In this document: positions 46,201-55,035 of the stretch, in pieces
How the letters are laid out: each line of letters begins with the position of its first letter
Numbering within the stretch: the stretch's first letter is position 1
Assembly: GCA_949317995.1 (NCBI GenBank)
Contig: OX439046.1
Coordinates: 59,809,774-59,873,773 of the forward strand
DNA: 64,000 nucleotides
Reading direction: 5' to 3'
Source: Acholoe squamosa
Lineage: Eukaryota; Annelida; Polychaeta; Phyllodocida; Polynoidae
Program-made: the position numbers and the translations under genes
Notes under the pieces: model-generated
What the model was told of the DNA's origin: nothing
The model's input: only the letters and a program-made list of their open reading frames with translations
Database searches by the model: none

Positions 46201-48938
46201 TATGTACTGTAATACCCTACTTATTGTAGAGTAATACTTATGTACTGTAATACCCTACTTATTGTAGAGTAATACTTCTGTACTGTAATACCCTACTTAC
46301 TGTAGAGTAATACTTATGTACTGTAATACCCTACTTATTGTAGAGTAATACTTATGTACTGTAATACCCTACTTATTCTTAGTCACAGCAGTGACGTCAT
46401 AGCAACCAACGCAGCCCTTGTCTGGCTTATCTCCCCATGGATAAGAATCCTCATGACGGGTTAAATTATATAGGAAATGTACCAAAAAAAAGGTGTCAAA
46501 ACCCTTATCGGAAAAGTCTAGACCACTTGTGCTGAAATGCATTACAAAATCTGAAAGATATTCAAAATTCACACTACATACTCTCCCGCGTATAAGGCGC
46601 ACCTAGTTTTGGAAAATTATCAAAAAAATGAAAAATTCATAACTTTGGTTCTACTGAATCAATTTTCAAAATTCAAAGACCTATGTGCAACATGGACCCC
46701 CCTGGGCCCCCATATATCCTATTATGGCTAAGGGGGCATGTAACATGTCAAAATAAAGGTCTTGGAGTCCCCCTTGTGGATGCAATTAGCACTAAAACCC
46801 CCCATATAAGACGCGCCTTATACACGGGAGATTACGGTAGATGCATTGTTTTCTAAAACCAATATCAGAAAAGAAAACAGCAAAAAGGTTACTTTATCTA
46901 GTACATTGCCTATGAAATTTGACCCTTTGCCAGGTCCTTACCAACCAGAGTTCTGCTCCCTAGAATGAGGCCCAGCTCTCATATAAGTCCACGAATATCC
47001 TATAAGGCAGACATGCAGTTTGATCTTGAACACTTTAGTAATAATCTAATGTATTTTCCCCGCTATAAGACACCCCCAACTTTTGCTGCCTCTATGTGGC
47101 GACCCGGGGCCAGGGATCCATCCTCGTGTATAAGTCACGCCTTACATGTTGGTTATTACAGTATTTGCCTTCCTAATTTAATAAACACTACATTGGGAGA
47201 ATATGCCGGAATAAAAGTCACTTAAATTCATCACTACATAATCATTATAGACCATTCAGTCTCTAGCAGTATTCGTTTTCTTAATCCATAAATTTACCAG
47301 ATGTGCAAGGCCAGCACTTCCAACGTGATCCCGCAGCCCATGAATGTTGTCAGCGTGAAGAATGTCTCCTGAGTCATCAGGACCAAAGTACCAGTTGGGT
47401 AGAGTGTCAAGTATAAGACGGTCGTCAGTGATCATCTCAGACAAGTTGTTCCCCTCATAGTATGGGTTCAGTGTGTTTGCTGTCCACTGCCATTCTCCAT
47501 GGTAACCTGATATTACATGAACAGCCAATATTTCACTATGGAAAACACTGGCCATGAAATTGGGAACACAAGGCAAACTCTTATGTCTATTTTGGACTGG
47601 GTCCATCCACATCAAATCCTTGCTAGGCTAATGGATTTCTGGATATGACAGATGGGAATTTGTCGACTTGAAATATCGGGCTAGAGGCAAGCCCTAATGT
47701 CCAAAGCAAGATTATATCTCTTTTTACAATAGGGCATTACACAGTTTATATAATAATCTTTAAAATTGCTTCAGAAAATGAGTTGATTTAGCCAAGAAGC
47801 ATTGAATATAATTTTCACTTAAAACGATTTAAAAGTGAATTAGGGTTGGGGAGATAAGGCTGTCCTACCTCTAGTTTGCAGGTAGTGGTTCAGACTAGCA
47901 ATGAATGCTCCTGGTGCCTCACAGAGATGAACAGAGCGGAATTCGCTATCAGCTGGTGGTCCAGTAACATCTTCTGTATGGGCTGAGTCTTCAGGCACTA
48001 CTACCAACCGTATCGATGGTAGGAGGATGGGGAAGGTAGCGACAATCTCATGGAACTTACACCAAGCCTGCGTACAGAGCTCAGGTTTACGACTACGCCG
48101 GACAGTCTGTATCACTGCACCTGCCCTAGGAAAGGGAGGGAGAAGTGGAATTGTCAATGTATGGTTAATTGGTACATCAAGTCACCTTGGTGTATAGGAT
48201 TTTATTTTATACAATAAACCTTAACACATAAGCTATGATTTATAGGTCAGCTCCAATCTTATATGCAGCTTAAAACATTTCCCTATACTTTAAGTGCAGC
48301 TTACATAAAGTTTTTTTTATGTACTGCAGTACTTTTTCAAACCCGAGCTACAGCTTATAGCTTTCTTCCACACTTAGGGTGTGGGTTATGGGTGTTTGCG
48401 GCTTATATATATTTTTTTAAGGTTTTGTTAAATATTACTAGTATTATGACAAATAGTTCCAAATGATCCTTAACATCTTAATATAAATACTGGACATAAC
48501 CCCATGCCATTACAACTGTTGAAAACATGCGCTTCATCATGAGACTCTAAAACACATGTATATTCCATAGCAAAAAATACGATCGTGTGTCTGTAAGGAT
48601 ATTTGTAAAAATGTTAAAAGCACTTACCGGTTGGTGAATTGCGTGTGTTCATGCCATTGGTTGATGTCTTTGTCACTTAACGTACTCTTTACACCATTCA
48701 TTGTCTCTTTGTTTTGAACAAGCTCTGCATCGGACCATTGTTCACCAGTAAACCATGCATCTACCACTGGTAGAACCCAATCTCTGCCCTTTGACTCAAA
48801 TGTAAACTGCTTTTTGAACAAAGACTCAACCTCAGCAAAGACAGTTGGGTCATAATGAGGCTCACTGTTATCTGCTTGCGATTCCTGTCTTGATGACCGC
48901 GGATACTTTGGCTTCTTCCATGTCTTCTTTCTCCCCAT
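37058..48938 (-). CDS. CMTR2: cap-specific mRNA (nucleoside-2'-O-)methyltransferase 2, 14 coding exons
   Basis: The enzyme adds the cap-2 2'-O-methyl group to the second transcribed nucleotide of mRNA, using S-adenosylmethionine. Join (minus): 48938-48628, 48125-47869, 47506-47298, 45736-45539, 44868-44754, 42855-42755, 42313-42152, 41552-41391, 40239-40099, 39781-39614, 39424-39161, 38702-38604, 38385-38205, 37239-37058. All introns are GT-AG and all phases fit, giving 849 residues (human about 770). The RrmJ/FtsJ fold shows [11 protein letters not shown] with catalytic K127, the SAM-binding [17 protein letters not shown] (170-186), [36 protein letters not shown] with D263, LVLKMFTL with K303 and NSEVYV with E340: a complete K-D-K-E tetrad. 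Residues from about 398 on form the second, catalytically silent domain of this family. A loop of about 18 extra residues before the SAM motif is a lineage feature. The call is firm. Confidence 0.96.
37385..38025. repeat. 32-bp minisatellite, 18 clear units, in the last CMTR2 intron
   Basis: CTGCCCTC recurs exactly every 32 bases from 37449 to 37993, in units like CACTTTCATATACCACTG + CCCTCACCTAATGT. Units differ by C/T and G/C swaps and show higher-order similarity. Degenerate units start near 37385. Confidence 0.95.
38205..38385 (-). CDS. CMTR2: CMTR2 exon 13 (residues 730-789 and part of 790)
   Basis: Acceptor CATGCAG. The frame could read through to a TAG at 38155-38157, but a strong donor GTAAGT starts at 38204. 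Using it gives in-phase continuation into exon 14, which matches the family C-terminus better than the read-through tail. Confidence 0.82.
38604..38702 (-). CDS. CMTR2: CMTR2 exon 12 (residues 697-729)
   Basis: Acceptor TTATCAG, donor [26 protein letters not shown] matches the family block GDVMILPVLSCFTRFMAGL. Confidence 0.92.
39161..39424 (-). CDS. CMTR2: CMTR2 exon 11 (residues 609-696)
   Basis: Acceptor TGATCCAG, donor [18 protein letters not shown] and [12 protein letters not shown] align with the vertebrate LLESAELTT and LFLDCLLHSL blocks. Confidence 0.87.
39614..39781 (-). CDS. CMTR2: CMTR2 exon 10 (residues 553-608)
   Basis: Acceptor TTTTCAG, donor GTAGGT. Phase 0. Start of the C-terminal silent methyltransferase-like domain. 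Confidence 0.85.
40099..40239 (-). CDS. CMTR2: CMTR2 exon 9 (residues 506-552)
   Basis: Acceptor ATTATCAG, donor GTGAAT. Phase 0 at both ends. Weakly conserved linker with [15 protein letters not shown]. Confidence 0.85.
41145..41325. mobile_element. foldback family 2, degenerate copy in CMTR2 intron 8
   Basis: Has ACCGCGTATGAGACG, the core TTTAGTACTGTTCTATA and GCGTATAAGGCG near the right end. Termini are eroded. Confidence 0.55.
41391..41552 (-). CDS. CMTR2: CMTR2 exon 8 (residues 452-505)
   Basis: Acceptor ATCCAG, donor [24 protein letters not shown] corresponds to the conserved block ending in ALSWKDKV in vertebrates. Confidence 0.88.
41788..42078. mobile_element. MITE family 1, copy 3, in CMTR2 intron 7
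   Basis: Ends GGGAGTGATCATTTTTTAAC and complement, internal G/C runs, core CGCGCGTTACTATAGGC. It is very close to the copy at 52204-52490, so both belong to one subfamily. Flanks TAA and TAT are an imperfect duplication. Confidence 0.83.
42152..42313 (-). CDS. CMTR2: CMTR2 exon 7 (residues 398-451)
   Basis: Acceptor TTTTCAG, donor [18 protein letters not shown] and [14 protein letters not shown] match the family's post-catalytic helices. Confidence 0.9.
42755..42855 (-). CDS. CMTR2: CMTR2 exon 6 (residues 364-397)
   Basis: Acceptor CATACAG, donor [26 protein letters not shown] matches the family's IPDSFLKRHEECC-like block. Confidence 0.9.
44010..44215. repeat. TGACCTTGACCTT-type repeat in CMTR2 intron 5
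   Basis: Repeated TGACCTTGACCTTNATCAAGGT. At 44156-44168 it reads TGACCTTTGACCT, the complement of a perfect nuclear-receptor DR1 (AGGTCAAAGGTCA). Dispersed repeats with this motif exist in many invertebrates, so binding is not implied. Confidence 0.5.
44754..44868 (-). CDS. CMTR2: CMTR2 exon 5 (residues 326-363)
   Basis: Acceptor TGTGTAG, donor [26 protein letters not shown] carries Glu340 of the tetrad and closes the Rossmann fold. Confidence 0.95.
45035..45266. mobile_element. foldback family 2, copy A (CMTR2 intron 4)
   Basis: 232 bp flanked by TA. Inverted ends CCGTAAACTCCCGCGTA and complement continue into CGTATAAGACGC-type words on both arms. Core TTTCTATAGTAAAAGTACC. Non-coding. Confidence 0.85.
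45331..45415. mobile_element. MITE family 1, truncated copy
   Basis: Only the left end (GGGAGTGGTCATTATT) and a following C-run are present. It lies about 65 bp from foldback copy A in the same intron. Confidence 0.7.
45539..45736 (-). CDS. CMTR2: CMTR2 exon 4 (residues 260-325)
   Basis: Acceptor TTTGTAG, donor GTATAT. Carries Asp263 ([10 protein letters not shown]), [15 protein letters not shown] and Lys303 (LVLKMFTL). Confidence 0.95.
45881..46376. repeat. 38-bp minisatellite, 13 units, CMTR2 intron 3
   Basis: Units ATTGTAGAGTAATACTTA + TGTACTGTAATACCCTACTT repeat every 38 bases with few substitutions (ACTGTAGAG, ATTGCAGAG and CTTCTG variants). Confidence 0.95.
46579..46837. mobile_element. 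foldback family 2, copy B (CMTR2 intron 3)
   Basis: Left end CTCTCCCGCGTATAAGGCGC, right end GCGCCTTATACACGGGAGAT + TACGG then TA. The left terminus is slightly eroded. Confidence 0.75.
47035..47165. mobile_element. foldback family 2, degenerate fragment
   Basis: CGCTATAAGACACCCCC and CTCGTGTATAAGTCACGCC are recognisable; the ends are lost. Confidence 0.4.
47298..47506 (-). CDS. CMTR2: CMTR2 exon 3 (residues 190-259)
   Basis: Acceptor ATATCAG, donor GTAAAT. Carries [23 protein letters not shown] and [11 protein letters not shown], near-invariant in the family. Confidence 0.95.
47869..48125 (-). CDS. CMTR2: CMTR2 exon 2 (residues 104-189)
   Basis: Acceptor CCCTAG, donor GTAGGA. Carries catalytic Lys127 in [13 protein letters not shown] and SAM motif HLCEAPGAF. 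Confidence 0.95.
48628..48938 (-). CDS. CMTR2: CMTR2 exon 1 (residues 1-103 and part of 104)
   Basis: ATG at 48936-48938. The N-terminus is basic ([17 protein letters not shown]). The family block [12 protein letters not shown] is at its end; donor GTAAGTG. A splice acceptor (CTATTACAG) at 48968-48976, 29 bases before the ATG, indicates an upstream leader exon. Confidence 0.93.
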
Positions 48939-49209
48939 GTTTGCTGTATGAACTGGTTTATTTATGTCTGTAATAGGAGAGACATTTAGGCCAAATTAGG
49001 GTATTTAAAGTGTACCACTGAGGACCTCACCCAACAGGCTTTTTTTTTTTTTTATTTATTTCAAGTTTTACTTTTCACCCCGGCTTTTCACTGAGCATAG
49101 CTTATAGAGAAAGTCTACTCTCTAATATAGCCCCCAGTGCATAGAGACTGAATGCACCGAGGGATTGATGGGAGTCTAGTACGGGTTATATGTACTAGTA
49201 CCGGAAGTT

Positions 49210-49390
49210 AAACATGATTACATCCCTCTCTTCTTATAAAATTTGAAGAACAACAACCCTAATGATACTGTCCCTACGCCGTAGAATCATGGAATGGCAA
49301 AAATGAGTTTTGAAATTGTTTAGATAATTATTTTAAAAAGTTATTTGCTTCTGAGATGTCTGCTTCCAAGGTGTCTCTCCTTCCGAGCCC
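49210..49390. mobile_element. repeat family 3 (CTTCCGAGGTGTC), copy 1
   Basis: Shares a long block with 50690-50860 (CTTCTTATA...AACAACAACCCTAATGATACTGTCCCTA) and ends in TGTCTGCTTCCAAGGTGTCT. Confidence 0.65.
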
Positions 49391-49942
49391 GAGCAATCTC
49401 CTTTGCGTCGTCACTGGAACTATACTCTGACTCTGCCCCCAGCTCCGTGGTGGTAAGGAATCTTAACAAGCAATCTACCCCCTGAAAGCCTCTTATCTAC
49501 CACTCAAAAGTTAACTTATCTGATGAAGTTTTAGTTGGGAATTATCTTTATACAAAAACCTAAGTCAAAAACCTTTAAGAACCTATGTTATGAATGATTT
49601 CTCCAAGAAAATAGTTCTGTGGACTGATGCTGGGGTGTTGTTAGACCCAAACATAAACATGGCCATGTGTTTCTACATGGCACCTATTAAAACATTTTGG
49701 CCTTCAAAGGACAAAGTTTTAGGCATATATAGAAAGGGCATTTAGTATTCATAACTATGTAGTATAGTTGTAGTACATGTTCCAATAACAATATAATCAT
49801 TAGTTGATACAAAGAGTGATATCTGGAGTTTGACAGCAGTGGTAGTTGGGGTGAGTTGGGGGTGAAGTCAGTTTAAAATGTGACCGACATCAGGACTATT
49901 TATAGCCGGGGCCAGAGATAAGGACTGCATCGGACGTTCAAG

Positions 49943-50036
49943 GGTCCGCCAGATTGGAGCCCGAGGTGTCCCTGTGAATACTGGACACCTCGGAAGCAGG
50001 GACACCTCGGAAGCAGACACCTCGGAAGCAGGCATT
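49943..50036. repeat. repeat family 3, inverted subterminal array
   Basis: Three to four tandem words GGACACCTCGGAAGCAG, the reverse complement of the family end. Confidence 0.7.
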
Positions 50037-50639
50037 AGGTACTCCGTAGACGCTCTGAGGGAACCTCAGAGACCAAGTGTGTCTGTTGTAGTCTGTTTGG
50101 TCAGCCAGATTGGCTGAGTGCCCAGTTCTCACAGAAGTACTTACTGTCAGGTCCAATGCTTCCACCAACACTTCCCTCAATGTATATCCAAAGATTCACA
50201 ATACACAAAGCACTTGAAATACTTGTAATAATTAATAATCCAGGTGATTTTCAAATCTCCCTCCCTAACTCCAAATCATTGTCGGCCATCTTGAAGCCAG
50301 GTGTAGCCACCTAGTGCCAAAAAGACTACACTATTCTTGGTTGGTTAGCCCTATGTTTCAAGAGCAGTCTAACACAAGGTAGCAGCACAAGATGTTGACA
50401 ATGGAGGCCATTGAGGTAGTGATATCTAAGCTCAAGATAAACATGTCAGATTTATTAGATATATCTCATGTTTCAGTCAATATAAGCTGATGTACATGAA
50501 AACTAAATGTTTGTGAATAGGAGGGACAATTTCCAGGAACTGAAAGTGAGTACTTAGTTCAGACTAGCCATGTGTTTGTGCCACTATAGACTTGTATACA
50601 TCTTGGATCCTGCCTGTGAGCAGGCAGGTATTTCGGCCT

Positions 50640-50960
50640 AGCATTAGGACACCTTGGTTGGAAGCAGGGACACCTCGGAAGCAGATAAAACCATGATAAT
50701 ATCCATCTCTTCTTATAGAATTTGAAAGGACAACAACCCTAATGATACTGTCCCTATGCCGTAGTATCATAGAATGGCAAAATTAGCCAAAAATATGTTT
50801 TAGAATTATTAAAACAATCATCTAGAAATGTTATTTTCCTCCGAGATGTCTGCTTCCGAGATGTCTATGCATCCGAAGTGTCTGCTTCCGAGGTGTCCCT
50901 GCTTCCGAGGTGTCCAGTTACCGTCCCTGCCTCCGTGCCCAAGCCCAAGGTGTCCAGTTA
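50640..50960. mobile_element. repeat family 3, copy 2 with both ends
   Basis: Left subterminal GCAGGGACACCTCGGAAGCA and right CTGCTTCCGAGGTGTCCCTG form inverted repeats around about 190 bp of shared interior. Right-hand words are tandemly repeated. Confidence 0.7.
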
Positions 50961-51370
50961 CCGTAGGCACGGTAGGGGAATACTGATACCGGTACATTCG
51001 ACAGTAAACTACCCAATTATCGCCCATACGTACAACCCCAAATAACAAATGTTCAAGAAGAATTAGGCATAATATGTATTGCAACAGGTATCCTGTAGCA
51101 TTGGGAGTAGTTTCAGACTGCGATTGTTGGTAATATTGGTTGAACAAATTCACTAAAACAAATGTGACACTTCAAGTTCGAGATCTTTTAAGTTTTAAAA
51201 TTGCAGACGATTTTGGTATCGCTGTACCATTTAAATCAATTATACTGCGCACGTACTTACTAGAGCCTTTGTCAGGTAAACTTTTTGTTTTCCATATTCT
51301 TTCTATAACCTTGTTCACAGTTTCTCTTGAGTGTAGACCTCGAATTATAACTTTAGGTAGTCCAAATTAC

Positions 51371-51406
51371 CTTGCAAACCGTCCAAAACACAGCTGCAGC
51401 TGCCAT
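51371..51406 (-). CDS. short first exon, 12 codons (possible CMTR2 leader exon or separate gene)
   Basis: Minus-strand ATG at 51404-51406 opens MAAAAVFWTVCK and reaches a donor, AAG|GTAATT, at 51370. If spliced to the acceptor before CMTR2 exon 1 it would read one more codon then TAA, making a 13-codon upstream ORF in the CMTR2 leader. Alternatively it starts another protein. Support is only the splice signal, position and promoter context. Confidence 0.4.
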
Positions 51407-51549
51407 TTTTAGCACAGAATTCTGGGAACAGCGTCAATGTTAGATAACTTCCGGTTTGTGTGTTGTGAGAATCGCAACACGCGTTTTTCCCGAAATTTCT
51501 GGCTTAATTCCAGTCCTTTCAATAGGGGGACCTCCCAAAACCATCTACA
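51407..51549. promoter_or_regulatory. candidate bidirectional promoter
   Basis: 143 bp between divergent ATG-bearing exons. It contains ACTTCCGG (ETS-type) at about 51447-51454 and AATTCTGGGAA. A CpG-rich stretch follows at 51660-51770. Confidence 0.5.
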
Positions 51550-51622
51550 ATGGAGCTAGACTTTGTCTCGGAAGTCGACAAGAAGTTTTACAGCGATAAT
51601 TTCCTCCTAAACGATGACTGGG
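51550..51622 (+). CDS. first coding exon of an unidentified gene, ATF6-like N-terminus
   Basis: ATG at 51550 starts 24 codons plus one base before a strong donor GTGAGT at 51623. The peptide begins MELDFVSEVDKKFY and ends FYSDNFLLNDDW(G). Vertebrate ATF6B begins with a similar acidic stretch ending FFTDNLLSPEDWG, so an ATF6-family ER-stress transcription factor is plausible. Only this short similarity supports it, and no second exon could be identified in the remaining 12 kb. Transcription would run rightwards out of the window. Confidence 0.45.
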
Positions 51623-51892
51623 GTGAGTAAAAGTTGTTTGATTTTGTGCGCTTAAGCTGTTACGCTTGCCAAGCCTTGCGGCGGCGGCTTGCTTCGGATC
51701 CGCCCGGCCGAGTGTTCGCCCCCGCCCCCCGTCAGTTTGTGTCAACGTGGGCTCTAAGCCGGGTGCGCATGGTATACCGGTGTTTTCTGTGTCCCTGATC
51801 TTGGCTACATCATTTGTAACTGTTCTTTCTTTATGTTTGTATATTATTGGAGCTAGGAGCTCTGTTCAGCCTAGGCAGTCTAGGGAGTGGTC

Positions 51893-52131
51893 ATTATTTG
51901 TGAACGGGGGGGGGGGGGGACGGTTGGTTTGCGGACAAGCGAAAAAAAAATTATTTAAGCCCCCACTCGGCCTCGGCGGCAGTGAAAATTGTTTGCGCCC
52001 CACCCCTGCGCCGGCGGTGCGGAGAATTCCCACACCCCTCTTTAATCTAGGCCTATAGTAGCGTTCGGGCTGTTTTGCTATAAAGAGGGTAAATTTTTTA
52101 CGCTCCCCCCTCTCTTTGTTGATCGCTGCCC
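51893..52131. mobile_element. MITE family 1, copy 4, right end eroded
   Basis: Left end GGGAGTGGTCATTATTTGTG. Core CTATAGTAGCG in the same orientation as copy 1. Right end degenerate (GTTGATCGCTGCCC). Confidence 0.7.
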
Positions 52132-52203
52132 AACTCAGATACTAGTGTTCTGAAAACGTAGTGTCATTAGGGTCTCAGATCTGTGACTAGTGTTCTGTCA
52201 TTA

Positions 52204-52490
52204 GGGAGTGATCATTTTTTAACAACAGGGGGGGGGGCGGTGGGTTTGAGGGGGGGTCAGAATTTTTTCAATACCTCTGATGGGGGGGGCAAAATAATTT
52301 CACCTGTTTTCAGTGGAAAACCCCGCGCGTTACTATAGGCAAAAAGGGGACGTTCGCGCGTGATTTTTGTCCCTTGTGGGGGGGGTGGAAAAAATTTTAC
52401 CCCCTCAAGAGGGGGAGGTCGAAATTTTTTTCGCACGTCCGTGCGCAAACCCACCAGCCCCCCCATGTTGTTAAAAAAATGATCACTCCC
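52204..52490. mobile_element. MITE family 1, copy 5, with TTA duplication
   Basis: 287 bp with complete ends and TTA at 52201-52203 and 52491-52493. Near-identical to the copy at 41788-42078. Confidence 0.88.
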
Positions 52491-52514
52491 TTAGGGTCTC
52501 AGATCTGTGACTAC

Positions 52515-52640
52515 CCTCTCTCAATAGCCTAGGGATAAAAAAAAATTACCCCTCCCCCCCTCAGGAGGGGTCTGAATTTTTTAGCGCCTCCCCACGCCGC
52601 GTAGCGGCGGTCCCGCGAAGCGGGACGGGAGGTGCTATGA
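52515..52640. mobile_element. MITE family 1-like fragment
   Basis: Interior G/C-run sequence (ACCCCTCCCCCCTCAGGAGG, TCTGAATTTTTTAGCG) without recognisable ends. GC-rich hairpin CCGCGTAGCGG and GTCCCGCGAAGCGGGAC follow. Confidence 0.45.
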
Positions 52641-53043
52641 TGATTGCATTTCCCCCATGTGATGAGGTGTCACAATACAGAATCCCCAAACTGGCACAAG
52701 CTAAAATCTTTATATCCACTGCAACGCACATGTAAGCAAAGCATGGTGTACTAAAATAAGGTATGTCTAAGGGCACAATTATAGAGGCATACTATTAATG
52801 AAATTGATTTAAACGCCACAAGAACTATAGTGTAGATCTATATATTTGTTTTTGCGGGGCACTGATTTTCAGTCTGTTTTGAGAGTTAGCGTGAACTGGC
52901 ACATATAGTGAAGAGAGCCATTTCGGGAAACAGACAGTTCAACAGATTGCCGATTCGACAAGACGATTATAAGATACATTATAGATATATGGAACTTTTC
53001 TTGGAAAAAATGTATTCACCTTGAAACTAAATTCCCTCGTATG
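52641..53043. other. non-coding spacer
   Basis: Nothing recognised. Confidence 0.4.
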
Positions 53044-53116
53044 CAAGAAATGAGGTTGTGACCGCTTAAAAAAACGCCGGGAGGCGTTTTTTATGCGGTC
53101 ACAACCGCATTTCTTG
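53044..53116. repeat. 73-nt near-perfect hairpin
   Basis: Arms CAAGAAATGAGGTTGTGACC...AACGCC and the complement of GGCGTTTTTTATGCGGTC...TTCTTG pair over about 34 bp, with a GGGA loop and three mismatches or bulges. It may be a microRNA-like precursor or a minimal foldback transposon. Confidence 0.8.
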
Positions 53117-53837
53117 TTTATACCCTGATTGGCTTCTCATTTCTGACGAGGGCTCTGATGGGAAACAACTTTCTTTGACTTTTCTGTAGTAGTCCACAGT
53201 CCTGGCCCCTGGGTCCATAGTTCCAGCCCTGTTCATTCTATACCATAACTAAAGGCAACCCCACCCTTGTCCAACCTTACAACCACCTCCCATCTTTCAC
53301 TTTTGATACAGTATCACTTATAGTACCAGTACTGAAGGTACTACCTTGCAAGAATTCGATATCATTTTACATTTCACACTTTAAATGTCAGGGATGTGAT
53401 TTCTCCTACATCTGTATGATGCCCTAAACTTTTGGCCAAAAAGATGACGCCTGATTTTCTAAGAATTGATAAAAAAATGTTATAAAAGCTTTTATGAGGG
53501 GATGCAATTAATAATTTAATTGAACCTATCAAGTAGAACATGCTTTGCTGCAATGTCTGAGGTAGTTCCATACACATCGGTCAAAATGACATCACATTCC
53601 CTTCCCATTTCATAATGTGCTATACTTGTGTCTTAAAATAACATCTGTGTACTATAGATGGATGCAGACTCCACATTATAGCACGTGTGTTTCCACGTGA
53701 ATCTCCTGTCTATCTACCAATATACAGGTATATCTTTCATTTTCAGAATTGTCACAAATAATGAAATGCACACATAGATTTGAATGCTACTGAAATATGT
53801 GGTCTTTCATAAGGGCATTAGCACATTAGGCTATGGA
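53117..53837. other. non-coding spacer
   Basis: No gene or repeat family recognised. Confidence 0.4.
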
Positions 53838-53955
53838 GGCCGCCATTAGACCCCGACTGCACTATGACTAACACCTTCAGCCCCCGTCTCCGCAGTAAAT
53901 GCCAGGGATGCTTCCCATTGGTCAATAATACAATAGCCATGTGCCGTATAGTGTT
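53838..53955 (-). repeat. dispersed repeat X, copy 2 (uninterrupted)
   Basis: Reverse complement of the split copy at 11494-11870. It shows the empty site of the TIR element found there. Confidence 0.75.
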
Positions 53956-54594
53956 TTTGCTTCAAGACTGTAAGGTAATCGGATTTATAGGATTAGAACT
54001 TGGTTCTGAGTGCAGCCAATAGAGAAAGTAGAGCAGACTTACCGTAATCACAATAACACACTTTTGCTCTTACTCTAGGGCCGGTAATTGATTATGAAAA
54101 GGGCTTAGGGAGTTGAATAATGTGAATTGCTTGGGAAGGGGGTTTTAAAAAAGAAAGTAGAGTTAGTCTAAAATCTTTTGTTGAGACATGATGTACATCT
54201 CCCTCGATACCGGTACCGAACCTTACCAAATGTGATACCATACCAGACCTTCTTCAGGCAGTGTTGATGGTGTTTCATAACGGATGGCTTAAAATACCAA
54301 ACACACAAGCAAGGAGATACAATGTCATGAAATGTCCTAACTCTTTCGACCCTGAAATAAACTTGTCCAGGGTGTCGTCCAGCTTATTGGGCTTAAGGTG
54401 GCTGGCGGGGATAGACTAAAATTAATTAGATTTTCGCCATATTCTCATCAGATCCCTAAAATGACATGTGGACACTTTGTGGATATGCAATGAAAATGTG
54501 GGGGTCCCAGGCATAATTCTGAGCTATAGAATCTTCAACCTTACATAGCATTATATAGCAATATGTCATAAATCCCCAGATACATATCCAAAAG
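53956..54594. other. non-coding spacer
   Basis: Nothing recognised. Confidence 0.4.
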
Positions 54595-54659
54595 TAATTA
54601 GATTTTTAATCTGAAAGGGTTATAAGAGCCAGGATAAAAATGCAACTTTTAAGACACTA

Positions 54660-54902
54660 CCGTAATCTCCCGCGTATAAGGCGCAGCCCGCGTATAAGGC
54701 ACACCCCCAACTAAGGGAGGCCTGTCCCACGTATAAGGCGCACCCCTAAGGGCAGATTTTTGTTAATTTAGTACTGTTCTATAGTAAAAATACCCCCCCT
54801 ATAAGGCGCACCCCAAACTCAAGGCAATGTTCCTCCCACATATAAGACTCAGCAGCATTTTGTTTGGCGTATAAGACGCGCCTTATACGCAGGAGATTAC
54901 GG
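54660..54902. mobile_element. foldback family 2, copy C
   Basis: 243 bp flanked by TA. Ends CCGTAATCTCCCGCGTATAA / complement. Core TTTAGTACTGTTCTATAGT. Confidence 0.85.
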
Positions 54903-55035
54903 TACTAACGGGAAAATCTAAGACACTTTTTGGCCCATGTTGAATCCCATAGGTGTGAATTGTTCAATTTTCCTGCCCTTTTGGGCAGAGGTGGTGCAGA
55001 AAAATTGATGAATATAGGATGCTGCTGCTGCTGCT

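Larger units (their letters stand above)
48939..51370. other. CMTR2 upstream region, probably a 5' UTR intron
   Basis: No coding frame. An acceptor-like site at 48968-48976 suggests that this stretch, on the minus strand, is an intron separating a leader exon near 51.4 kb from coding exon 1. It is filled with copies of the CTTCCGAGGTGTC repeat family. Confidence 0.45.

Noticed and set aside
53044..53116. Rho-independent terminator
   Set aside because: The hairpin shape fits, but the context is animal genomic DNA with no bacterial genes.
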